Source: Phragmites australis (Eukaryota; Streptophyta; Magnoliopsida; Poales; Poaceae). Taken from it: a stretch of DNA of 64,000 bases. The stretch lies in NCBI RefSeq assembly GCF_958298935.1, contig NC_084935.1, positions 13,016,501 to 13,080,500 on the forward strand. Direction: 5' to 3'. The translations under genes and the position numbers were made by a program. This document shows positions 1 to 10,242 of the stretch, in pieces. The first letter of the stretch is position 1; every line of letters begins with the position of its first letter. The notes beneath the pieces were generated by a model, which saw only the letters and a list, made by a program, of their open reading frames with translations, was not told the origin of the DNA and did no database searches.

Positions 1-93
1 GTGCAATGGAGTAATCACTCTGAAGACGAAGCAACATGGGAACGGGAAGATCGGGTTCGTGCCGATTATCCTAAGTTTTTCTCCAATTTGTGA
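1..93 (+). CDS. Ty3/gypsy polyprotein C-terminus (chromodomain end), partial
   Basis: The window opens inside a reading frame of 30 codons ending in TGA at 91-93. It reads VQWSNHSEDEATWEREDRVR and then a short tail, the typical end of the chromodomain at the C-terminus of chromovirus integrases, which targets integration to chromatin. The WxNxSEDEATWE pattern is diagnostic of the Tekay/Del-type lineage in my judgement. The rest of the element lies left of the window. The frame is open as far as visible, so activity cannot be judged. Confidence 0.8.
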   Translation: MQWSNHSEDEATWEREDRVRADYPKFFSNL

Positions 94-218
94 GTGTTGC
101 TTTAGTTTCCAATTCCCATAGCGTGGTTGTTGCGTAAGTCATGAAGCTCCTAGTTTCGCCATACTCTCCCCTTTTCTCACCCGAATCTCGGGACGAGATT
201 CCTTTAAGGGCGGAGATT
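94..218 (+). other. Spacer and polypurine tract before the 3' LTR
   Basis: Untranslated spacer between the polyprotein stop and the LTR. It ends in a purine-rich stretch at 206-218 (aagggcggagatt) directly before TGTCACATCC, which fits the polypurine tract that primes plus-strand DNA synthesis in LTR retrotransposons. Confidence 0.6.
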
Positions 219-520
219 TGTCACATCCATTTTTCTAATCATGTAAACATAATTTAGCATCATAATTATCATGTTTAATTGTTAAGCATTTTATATTTTC
301 TTGTTAAATTTAAAAGGTGGTTTGATATTTGCTATGTATTTTAGAATAATCGACGTTAGAATTTTTATTCGTTTAAGTCTCACTTAGAAGTTAATCACTG
401 CACAAGTTTTTATAAAGTTTAGCAGCAGTTTTTAGCTCCTCTCTCTTAAAAGTGGGCCCCATCTTGGCTGGCCCACCCCCTCCTTTTTCCCTACCAGCAG
501 CCCCACCTCCCTCTCTCTGA
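219..520 (+). mobile_element. 3' LTR of the upstream gypsy element, 5' portion
   Basis: Begins TGTCACATCC immediately after the polypurine tract. LTRs of Tekay-type elements are about 3 kb (compare 36161-39191 in this window), but recognisable LTR-like sequence fades near 520, so the LTR is probably truncated or replaced. The right boundary is approximate. Confidence 0.55.
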
Positions 521-3019
521 TTAAAGGTGATATTCTGATTAATCATTGTAGTCATGATTACCCAAATGATCGACTTAATGATTAATTATAATATTATTTG
601 GATGTTTCCTCACAATTACGGAAGATATTGGCTAGCATACGGTAATCCCTCCGGTAAAAAAATACTTGATATTTTGGACATGATACGTCTTGATAACATG
701 ATACGATCTTTGATGCATACTTTTGACCATTATTTTACTAAAATATATTTATAAAGTCCAATAAATTTATGAGATCATGAAAGTATTTTTCAAGATAGAT
801 CTATATTTATAATTTTATTTGTTTTGAAACTAAATATATCAAAAATTATTGATGGATAAAATTTTAAAAATTTGACTAGACCTTACTGAAAATGGTTTTA
901 TATTTATGACAGGAGGGAATAAGTTGCAATATGACAAATGGTCTGCTTGGTTGGATAGGTACACCCGTCTTAGGTGTAATGTTAACATTTTACAGGCCAG
1001 GTAGGGCTAACAATAAGCCCGGGTTTATTCCAGGCCTAAAATCCTTGCCTAGATCAGCTCCGTAATGCTCTCGGGCCAGCAAAAGTCTCGCCTAAATCAA
1101 TTCAGCCTTCCCGAGTATTTTTTTCATTTCAAAATAATTAAAAGTAATGTTTTAGGCTTTTTTGGCTGGGCTTCGGGCTTAGGTCGGACTAGCCCTGTTG
1201 TGCTCGAGTCTACTATGTAGTCTTGCATGCTATTGGTTGACCCATATAGGTTCACAAGCTGTGGCTTCCACTGGACTGGCCACATCAAGTCCTTGCTACA
1301 AGGGACGTGCTCGATCAAACTCCCTATGTGCCACATAGGAAAAGTTCACATGCCAAGTTGTCTGCATAGGCGGCATTTCTCAACTTCAAACAGTGCGTCA
1401 GTTTTGAAAACCGTTTCTCGCAATTGATTGAACAATGTAAGATCCATCTCGTAGCCAGGGACAGTGCGTTATTGAATGAACAGAACAGAGGAACAGGGCC
1501 GCATCGCATCATGCTTGTCCTCTCCAGATTTAACTTGGAGCACCCATCGTCTGATTCGTGGAATGGAATGGATCCTCCGTCTGATATGGTCTGAACAATC
1601 AGAGGTCCAACACACACGAACAACATAGCTCTCCTGAGTTTGTCGCCATCCGCCGTGAGGCAAGCGATAACCACTCACATGTTTGGAGCACTAGGAATTT
1701 GCAGAACCAGTAAACCTGTTCAGCCAATTCTTAGCGCAGTTAACTGACCTAAGCAAGATTGCAACTGCGAGCCTAATACATCAGAAGCTCAGGTAGGGAT
1801 GTCAATTGGGTATGACGAATACAGGAAGTGCTCAGCTATATCCGTACCCGTCAGCTTTTACCTACCCGTAGGTATACCAGCGAATGCCCATGGGTGAATA
1901 GTGAGCAAAAAGCATGTCACCCATTGATACCTTGTCGCCCACGTGCATACTCGTTTACCCTTCGCAACGTGGTGTACAAACATCTACATTGATAGCAGTG
2001 GAACAGGATGTGACGGGAGGGAGTGACTAGGGTGGAGGAATGGCGGCGGGTGCTACGTTGTCGGAGGAGCATGGTTCCGTGGGTCGGAGAAGTAAGCGGA
2101 GGCGGAGGTGGGGGCAAAGGGGGTGGAGGCAGGATGTAAGACCTTGATCTCAGGTTTCCTTATACCTCCTATATCAGTTCCTATATCAAGTAGTTGATAT
2201 GTACAAAATTCAATAGAATGATATTAAATATATATTTTAAATACAATAATTATTTGAATAGAGCGAACGATGATCTCGTGGACTAGAATCCATGACAGAC
2301 TAGCCAAGCAAAAGAGCCTACATCGGAACAAATTGGCACAAAGCGGAACAACCCAATGCTACAGTCAATTCAGGTGCGGATGCGATCTTAGACTTCTTCT
2401 CTTTAACTTCATATGGGTTGAGGTTAATCTGTATCTCAATAATCTAAAAGCAGCAAGACTGAGTATGGAAGATACTTAACAAGTCTGAACACTACTTCAA
2501 AAGGTTGAGTAGATACATAAGAGAGGTAACTAAGGATAAAGCCATAGGGCTATAGTTTGGGCGTAAAGCCAGTTTTACATGCAGTGTGAATTTAGGTGTA
2601 ACGCTTGGTTTAAACTAGTTAAACAAAAGCCAGATCTGATTGATAAAGGTTGTTTGGCCCTAGGGAAAAGCTATCCGTTCCCCAGTAGTTCCTATCTTTT
2701 AGCTGTTTGACATCTAGTCCACCAGTTTCAATGGCATATAACTACCTTTCTCCAAAACAAAAGTGCACTGCCCACTCACACATCAAGGGGGTATGCACAT
2801 CACAAAATTAACCATTGTGAATTTGTAACTTCACATGTACATGACCATGGACGCGACTATTCTAATAGATTTACACTCTGCAGAGATTGTACATTGTACC
2901 CACTTGATATGCTTACCCTAAAACCGTTGTAAGCGGAGGAGCGAATCATACCGAGATGCTTCAATCACCTTCCCTTGCTGGACTATACTATGAGATATAG
3001 CAAGTGATGTTCGTTTACT
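521..3019. other. Intergenic sequence, no gene recognised
   Basis: No exon chain, long conserved frame or RNA gene was recognised. Short open frames on both strands (for example 1324-1674 minus) show no family motif. Around 1796-1890 is a stretch starting 'gtagggatgtcaattgggta' that resembles the ends of common grass DNA transposons; a related motif occurs near 10330. Treated as decayed repeat. Confidence 0.4.
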
Positions 3020-3740
3020 CGATCTTCGAAAGGTAATATGATAAGTCGATTCGTGGAGTTTCGACGTTGATGATCCAAAGGCTCTGACTAGAATAGATTG
3101 AGAATCCTCGCGACCACTACACCATTACTCTGTGGTTATCAACCGTGCCAAGACACGATTGACCTCGTCAAGGAGGTATTTCCTGTAAGTGAATCAAGAA
3201 CATAAGTAAGAACAGGTAGATGCAATCTAAATACTGCTAATTACCAATAATACTCAAGTTGTGGTTCCACAAACCGAACAAACGGTGAAACAATATAAAA
3301 AAGAATAATCCAAGAAAAATCCGAGTCTAAATTATGATGGCTACTGTGTATATAGGGGGTCATGAGGATATCGATCTAGGGTTATGCAGCCGTGGAAAGA
3401 GGCACACAGAACCTGTACTCCGACCCCGACACGCTTACAAGATATAACAAGGCCCACAACGGTTATGCAACACCTTATTTTAATGACTCTGATTAATCTA
3501 TAAGGAATCTAAGGGTGAGACTAGATCCATTGAAATCTTCTTTTCAATAGCTTTCCAACAAGTTCAAGAACACCTCCATTGGACTCCGTATGCAAGAGTT
3601 ATGCCCATTTTATTGACATGATGTCCTGGAACTCGACCACGACCATGACTTTGACCACGACCAGAGCTTAGCTTCAAATCTGAGTAGACTTGTCTTTTGA
3701 GGGATGACGTCCAGATAAAATTGTGGAAGGTTGTGGTGCA
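3020..3740 (-). mobile_element. Gypsy copy A, 3' LTR (minus orientation)
   Basis: About 721 bp, closely matching 60738-61456. Read on the minus strand it begins TGCACCACAACC after a purine-rich tract and ends ...GGTAATATGATAAG-type sequence closing at 3020, where the terminal CA has become CG. A TATA-like tatata lies near 3350. It follows the polyprotein end of copy A, so it is the 3' LTR. The boundaries come from comparing the two copies. Confidence 0.7.
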
Positions 3741-5394
3741 TCTCCCATGTTCATAAGAAATAAAACATCACAAAGATTCAGTAGCAATCCATCTAAGAAA
3801 GTATGAACAGCAAAGAACGAGTTCACCTGGTGGTTTAATTATTGCGCACGTGCTCTTGTAATTGGACCTTGTATGATTTGAGGAATATTAGTAGTATTGA
3901 TCATATCTGAAGGAGCCATGGGTTCATCATCCTCCCCCTTTTGAATTGGAGTTGTTCTCGACTCAAGCTCATCTTCTTCTCCCAGGTATGGCTTAAAATC
4001 TAAAATGTTAAACGTGAGACTAACCCTAAAATCTACGTGTAGGTCTAGTTTTTATGCATTATCATTTATTTTCTTAATTATCTTAAATGATCCATCAGCT
4101 CTAGACATCAATTTTGATTTTCTGAATTCTGGAAACCTATCCTTTCTCAAATGCATCCAAACTAAATCAACCGATTCAAATTTTATTTTGTTTCCTACCT
4201 TTACTTCCGACAATCCTATACTTTTTATTCATGCTCTCTATATTCTTTTTAGTTGTCTCATGTAGCTTAAGAATAAATTTAGCACGTTTCTAAGCATCTA
4301 AATTAAGTCTTTCAAAAGTAGACAAAGGTAATAAATTAATAGGAGCACGGAGATTAAAACCATACACTACCTGAAGCAGACTTACCTTGGTGGTGTGGTG
4401 CACCGACCTGTTGTAAGCAAACTCAATATGCGGTAAACATTCTTCCCACATTCTCAAATTCTTCTTTAGAATAGCCCGTAACATGATCGATAATATGTGG
4501 TTGACGACCTTTGTTTGACCATTAGTTTGGGGATGACACGTAGTAGAAAATAACAGTTTTGTCCCCAATTTATTCCAAAGTGATCTCCAAAAGTGACTCA
4601 AAAACTTTATGTCATGATCTGAAACGATAGTATTAGGCACTCCATGTAGTCGAACGATTTCCTAAAAAATAAATCAGCTATGGTTATACCATTATCGGTC
4701 TTATAGTAAGGTATAAAATATGTCATTTTAGAAAAACGATCCACAATCACAAATATGCTAGCCCTCCCCCTCTTTGTCCTAGGCAATCCTAAAACAAAAT
4801 CTATGGAAATATCCTCCCAAGGTGCACTAGGACATGAAGAGGCATGTAAAGATCATATGGATTTAAGCAAGACTTGGCTTTATTGCAAGTAGTGCAACGT
4901 GACACATAACGCTCAACGTCACATCTCATCTTTAGCCAAAAGAAATGAGCGGCCAACACATCTTCAGTCTTCTTTACTCCAAAATGTGCCGTCAATTCTC
5001 CTCCATGCGCCTTCTGCAACAACAAAAGACAAACGAAGCTAGCTAGAATGCATAGCTTGTTAGCACGATAGAACAATTCATCATTCAACACATATTTATT
5101 CCATATTTTCCCTTCTTTAAAATGTTCAAGCACTTGTTTAAAGTCTAAATCAACAATATATAAGTCCTTAATGGTCTCTAAACTAAAAATCTTATGATCA
5201 AGTTGAGATAACATGGTATAACACCTATAAAGCGTATCAGCAATCACATTGTCCTTTCCTTTCTTATGTTTTATGACATATGGAAATGACTCGATAAATT
5301 CTATCCATTTAGCATGTCATTTATTCAGTTTAGCTTAACTCCTAATATATTTCAATGATTCATGATCAGAATGTATAACAAATTCTTTGGGCAC
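3741..5394 (-). pseudogene. Gypsy copy A polyprotein: RNase H end, integrase, C-terminal tail (broken)
   Basis: Minus-strand frames encode, in order: the end of RNase H with the 'MLSQLDHKIF' linker (about 5247-5190), the integrase HHCC zinc finger (CTTCNKAKS, about 4890), the catalytic core with the second aspartate region (SDHDIKF, about 4620) and the glutamate region ([12 protein letters not shown], about 4530), and the tail (LKPYLGEEDELES-like, about 3980). Frames change between blocks and a stop lies in the tail near 3835, so the gene is dead. The RT part is absent; coding sequence stops at 5394 where a solo LTR has inserted. Copy B at 61457-64000 is its relative. Confidence 0.8.
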
Positions 5395-6691
5395 TGTCGG
5401 AGGATTAACTCCTGTCGCAGGGATCCCGAGAGACCCCTTTTTAGAGATTCGGGCCGCACGGGGGCGTAATACCCTACTCCTGTATGAATGCTATAACTGT
5501 CCTGAGGAAGTCCCTCAAGGATGTTGCTGGTTACAAGAATATGGGTCTATCTAAGGGCTTGAGGCTCCTTGTTCTTCGGCTGGAACTGGGCTCAACCTTC
5601 CTCACCGTGCTTCTCTTGTGCTCTCTCCTTCGTCTGGTTCGTTGTGGGGTTGGGGTTCTTTCGCCGTTGTTGGTGTTGTCTATTGTTGTCCTCTGCTTCT
5701 GTGTTGCTGGCTATTTTAAGTACTCGTCGGCCGCGACATGCCCCGAACGGGAAGGAGGGGGCACGAGTTCCAAGACGCCATGAATGGAAAATGCGTCATC
5801 ATTTCTTCTGGGTGAAGTGACCGCGGGTGGAAAAATGCGTCGCACGCCCGGTCACCCGTCACCATAAACGCCATAGCAACGGGCGCCACGGAGGGGGCCC
5901 ACCGGGCAGCCGCGGAGCAACCCTGCGTGCCTGCCCTGTCTTGTTCCCCTACCACAGCAGCGCGGCAGACGGAAGGCCTTGATCCTCACGATGTTATCCC
6001 AAGACAAGCCGGATGACACGGGACGGGACCCGTGCAATTAATAACCCCACGCCTCTCTGCCAAAACAAGGCAGGAACTGACGCTGCTCGAGTGCTCGGGG
6101 GATACTGTTCACATCCCCGAGCACTCTCTCCCGAGAATGCCCATCCTTGTCCTTGGGGTGCTGGGTGCTCGGGGGTACTGTTCACCTCCCCGAGCACTCT
6201 CTCCCGAGCACTCTTGCACGAACCCTCGGGGAACTGAGTGCTCGGGGGCTGCCACGTGCAGCCCCGAGCACTCTCTCCCGAGCACTCTTGCACGAACCCT
6301 CGGGGAACCGAGTGCTCGGGGGCTGCCACGTGCAGCCCCGAGCACTCTCTCCCGAGCACTCTTGTACGGATCTTTGGGGAACCGAGCACTCGGGAGCTGC
6401 CGCACGCAGCCCCGTGCACTTTCTCCTGGAACTTAGCTCTTCTGATCGTCGGGGGACTAGGGTGCTCGGGGGTGACCGGGCACTTCCCCAAGCACTTTCT
6501 TCCCGGTACTCGGATTCCGTGGATCATCGGGGAACTAGGGTACTCGGGGGCCACCGACCGTGGCCCCGAGCACCTTCTCCCGGGACTTGACCTTTTCTCA
6601 TCCCACAAGAGAGACCTCGCGGGGTGGCGCCATGTGGTGGATGGCTGGCCTGACCGCTATTCGGGGACCCCTAGTTCCTGATACACCGACA
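5395..6691. mobile_element. Solo LTR inserted in gypsy copy A
   Basis: The segment starts TGTCGGAGGATTAAC and ends CTGATACACCGACA, giving matched TGTCGG/CCGACA ends typical of an LTR of about 1.3 kb. There is no internal domain. Flanks are ggcac on the left and tgcac on the right, an imperfect 5-bp target duplication. Right of it, gypsy A sequence (ctctaactaaagcataca) resumes as in copy B. This fits intra-element LTR recombination after insertion. It contains the 74-bp tandem array listed separately. Confidence 0.75.
6091..6612. repeat. Tandem array, about 74-bp unit, 7 copies
   Basis: Units start with gtgctcggggg (or a variant) at 6091, 6165, 6238, 6312, 6386, 6462 and 6539, a spacing of 73-78 bp. 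Each unit carries CTCGGGG and its complement CCCCGAG flanking a GC-rich centre such as ctgccacgtgcag, so each can form a hairpin. The two central units (6238, 6312) are nearly identical and the outer ones diverge. Long GC-rich open frames on both strands here come from the repeat and are not genes. Confidence 0.85.
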
Positions 6692-6711
6692 TGCACTCTA
6701 ACTAAAGCATA
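6692..6711 (-). mobile_element. Gypsy copy A resumes after the solo LTR
   Basis: The sequence tgcactctaactaaagcatac matches copy B around 63104-63126 (agcactcgaactaaagcatac), in the RNase H coding part. Homology ends after about 20 bp, so the rest of copy A is lost here. Confidence 0.6.
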
Positions 6712-7710
6712 CAGGGAGGTAGATTACAATTTTAAAGGATATCAACAAAAACAATTTCCAAAACTAGAGTTAAAACGAAGGAGACATGACCATCAGAAGA
6801 TTTTCCGGAGAGAAAATCATGGAAAAAGAAAGGGGGCACTATTTTACAGACTCGGTCCACAGGACTTGCGAACCAAGGGTGAGTCGCAAGGGTGGTGCAC
6901 CATGGACTAGGGGCCATGGACTAAGAGTATTGTGCGATGAACATGGCTCACGGGTCGGTGGACTAGGGGGTGGCTCAGTCTGCTGTCCACCACGGACTAG
7001 AGGCCGGTCTGGTTGGTGGCCCACATGGCAGTGAGGGGGAGGAGGGCCAAGAGGTAAGGCTGGCCAGTTGTTGCGTGAGGCTCCGTGGTGGAACGATGAC
7101 ACAGACGGGGTCGTAGCCGGGCGAGCTTAGCGGCACAGTGCAACGTGGTGCGTGGTCGAGCGGCGGTAGTCGGGACGGCGCTCACGAGCGATGTGGCACA
7201 GTGGTTGGACGACGTGGTGCTGAACAGAGGGGGAGAAGGGAGTAGAAGAGGAGGAAGATGGCGCTCATTGAGGATGGACGGCATGCACGATGACTCAGCG
7301 GGGATGGGCCGAATTGCTATGCGATATAACAGCACTGTGGGCCAGGCTAGCTGGGCGGCACAGCGTGGTGTGATGGCCTGAGCGTAGCCGAGCAGGGCTG
7401 CAGGCCGAGAAGCCAGCGGCGGGAGTTAGCGGTGGTGGTCGTGTATGTGGATGCTGGTGTTCGTGCAGGGGTGCGAAGAGGAGCAGAGGATCAGTACTAC
7501 TCTGTGTTTGGTGATGTTGGGGAGGATATTATTTTGCAGGTACTGTGAATGCGGTGGCATAAGAAAGATTAGGGAGAGATGATGATGTGAATGCGGCTGG
7601 TGGCAGGTGAGCTGAGAGAGTAGAAAATGACCTTTTGGGGCTGGTAAACAGTTCGAGAACAAAAGGGAGACAAGGGGAAGATGCAAAGCATTTGCAAGTA
7701 TGTGAAATAG
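6712..7710. other. No recognised gene
   Basis: GC-rich, G-heavy sequence with several short open frames (for example 6839-7102 minus, 7145-7381 plus) that show low-complexity composition and no family motif. It leads into the copia gag relic and may be part of that element's 5' region. Confidence 0.35.
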
Positions 7711-8670
7711 GTGAGTGAAGATGAAGATTCAAGCTCAAGTAATGAGAGATTCACCATCCACTCCTACAAGAGAAACTCTTCCTCAAGCTCATCATCACGC
7801 AAGTCATCATCATGCAAATCATTACACAAGTACCTTATGGTCAAAGGTATAGAAAATGATATAAGTGATGATGAATCTGATAAGGATTTACCGTCTCGAG
7901 AAGAACTTCTTGATTTGACCAATGAGCAACAAAGGGCCTTAAAGAAACAATCTAAAGAACTTATAAAATTTAATTCTCTTAATGATATTCATGCTACCTT
8001 TGTATCTAATTATAACTAATTTTTGAACAAATTTGAATTGCTAAACAAAGAGCATGAAGAGCTTAAGGTAAAATTTGAGTGTATTAAATCTCAACATAAG
8101 GTCCCTTTGAAGCAATCCACCCCTCTTTAATTTCAATCCTAAGGTAGATGCTTCCACTTCTTGTGATGATTAATCGATTTATCTTGCTCACCCCTTTGCA
8201 ATGAGACATGCGTTTAGAATGTTATTGTAGAATCATCTAATGATCTCATTGTACAAGAAAATGATGAGCTCAAGCAAGAAGTGGAGAAGCTCAAGAATGA
8301 CTTGCAAGATTATAGGGAAAGGGACATGTCCAACCTCCGTTAGATAACCGTATAACATGGTGATGAAGCTTACGAAGGGGTCAACCGTGAAGGCCATAGG
8401 TCCTTCTAATACAAGCAAGTCAAGAAGGGGATCAAGGAGAAGAAGAAGATGATGGATCTCTCCAACAAAACCTCCAACCTCTACACTAAGCCCAACTACA
8501 AGATCAAGACCAAAAGCAACCACTGCATGCTCAAGAAGAAGGACATTGGTAAAGTAGTTGTACATATGGTTGGAAGAAAGGATCGCAGGTGGAACCAACC
8601 TATATGGGTGCCTAAGGAAGTCATCACAAGCATGAAAGGACCCCAATCGATTTGGGTTCCAAAGACTTGA
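7711..8670 (+). pseudogene. Ty1/copia-type gag-like gene, broken
   Basis: The first frame has a serine-rich start followed by KYLMVKGIENDISDDESD, LPSREELLDLTNEQQRALKK and a coiled-coil-like segment, ending in a stop at 8017-8019. A second in-frame block (about 8233-8670) has NDLIVQENDELKQEVEKL, then NLYTKPNYKIKTK and the C-terminal PIWVPKEVITSMKGPQ followed by IWVPKT and a stop. This order matches gag-like proteins of grass copia-related (Sirevirus-like) elements. Several internal stops occur near 8341-8410. The CCHC zinc knuckle is reduced to 'EGHRSF' and its cysteines are lost. No protease, integrase or RT follows. Confidence 0.6.
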
Positions 8671-9587
8671 AATCCACGTGGTGACATGGAGATTTGGAGA
8701 CTTGACGTACAAGATGAAATGAAAGTTCAACTAAAGAAGCCAAGTATACAAGATCAAGCACATTGATAAAGATGTTGATCATTATATACCCAAATCCCAT
8801 ATCCAAAGGTAAGAGGTAATGATAGCTAGATTTTTTGTTTATGCATTTTATTTTGCATCTAGTACTTTTGTCATGTCTAGGATTGCATATGAATATTTCA
8901 ATTTATTACGATGTCTAGTATAGGCTTTTCTTATGGTAGGTTGCTTATGTTTCTCTCTAATATATAAGTAACCTACATGGTTTATTAGTTGTAGGTTCTT
9001 TATATGGCATATTTCTTCAATTGATATTCTTTATGTGACATGAGTCCAATCTATAGGATAAATTCTTTATTGTTATCAATGACAAGTGCATATCTCTCAC
9101 AAGTATTCAACATTTGTATGAACTCATTTAGGGGGAGCATATCCTATGGGTTGTGATTTTGAGACTAACATGTGTTGCAAGTGATATATTTTGTAGTCTC
9201 ATGGAGTAATCTATAAGTCCCCGAAAGTATGCAATACATATTCGTCAATTGGTATATTGTCAATTCTTTCATACATTTAAGCTACCTCAATGCATAATAT
9301 TACTTAAACTTTCTATCTCTTAATATTATGTAAGTTGTGGATATGTTTCACCCATATCATATATATGCACACATATAGATGGAGTTTAGACTATTTTATG
9401 TGATTTTCATGAATTGTGATCCATCTGTTTTTATTTAAAATGGTATCCATATAGCCCATTTCAATTCAATTGGTACCATATCTTTGAATTGAATCCCTAC
9501 AATTGATATCATTTTATTGGATCGTAGTTCATGAACATCTCTCTCAGTTGCTCTAATATCTTTCCTTAAGTTCAACATGTGTTTATA
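8671..9587 (+). other. AT-rich tail of the copia-like element
   Basis: No coding potential. After the gag stop the sequence stays AT-rich, with a purine-rich 'tttagggggagca' at 9129-9141 typical of sequences near copia polypurine tracts. It may be the non-coding interior of a non-autonomous element. No LTR pair was identified. Confidence 0.35.
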
Positions 9588-9640
9588 CACTACTATAGAA
9601 TTGGGCTTATATGCTGGCCCATCACTGTCGATTCCTTACG
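9588..9640 (+). mobile_element. CACTA-type transposon terminus
   Basis: Starts CACTACTATAGAATTGGGC and continues ttatatgctgg with a 'catcactgtcg' subterminal motif. It matches the terminus at 56969 (CACTACTACAAAATCGGGC). CACTA elements begin with CACTA and carry clustered subterminal repeats bound by their transposase. No partner TAGTG end was found nearby. Confidence 0.55.
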
Positions 9641-10076
9641 GGCCAAAAGGATATAAGTTGTATTGATAAATCGACAATTTATCAATACAGAACTGGGCAA
9701 TTTACTGAGTATAATAGTTTAGAACTAGGCAATTTATCTACCCACTTGAGTCCTTGGTGGCTCAAGGGTCAAGATCGGGTGCTATCCAGGAGTTATAGCC
9801 TAGCTAGCTGCTCCAATGTGGACTAGAGGCGGTGTTTATAACATCGATATCATGAGATAAAAATCCTTTGTATCGAGTTTTCTCTCTCTACCATCTTTAC
9901 GTTTTCGCATTTACTTATTGCAATCTATCCTTGCATGTTTAACTTCATAGTGTAGTTTGCTAAGTTTGGCTATAGGTGGAAAACCTTTGAACGGTAGAGT
10001 AGACATATTAGATGAACCTAAAGTATATTTAGATAGAAATTGATATAGGTTTATCTTTTGAAGTTTTTGGAGCTGA
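9641..10076. other. CACTA-related and unassigned sequence
   Basis: Positions 9692-9723 match 60319-60350 with one difference, tying this stretch to the CACTA-rich region near 60 kb. The rest shows nothing recognisable. Confidence 0.4.
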
Positions 10077-10085
10077 TTAGTTTTA

Positions 10086-10242
10086 GGGGCAATTTGCTGG
10101 GTACCATCGCAAAAATAATAGAAGTTGAAAAATACCATTGGTTTGAGGATGACATGTGGTTCATAAGCCCATATGTCATGCTTACAACCGATGGTATTTT
10201 CTAATATGGGCACTTTTGCGATAGTATCCAGCTAATTTTGCC
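10086..10242. mobile_element. Mutator-type MITE with perfect 9-bp target duplication
   Basis: A 157-bp element flanked by ttagtttta at 10077-10085 and again at 10243-10251. The left end reads GGGGCAATTTGCTGGGTACC and the right end, on the other strand, GGCAAAATTAGCTGGATACT. The inverted repeats extend inward (ataccattggtt / aaccgatggtat), so nearly the whole element folds into one hairpin. A 9-bp duplication is the hallmark of Mutator-like elements. It is too short to encode a protein. Confidence 0.85.

Noticed and set aside
5994..6681. Several long GC-rich open frames on both strands (up to about 200 codons)
   Set aside because: They read through the 74-bp tandem array of the solo LTR. The repeated peptide content follows the DNA repeat and no family motif is present.
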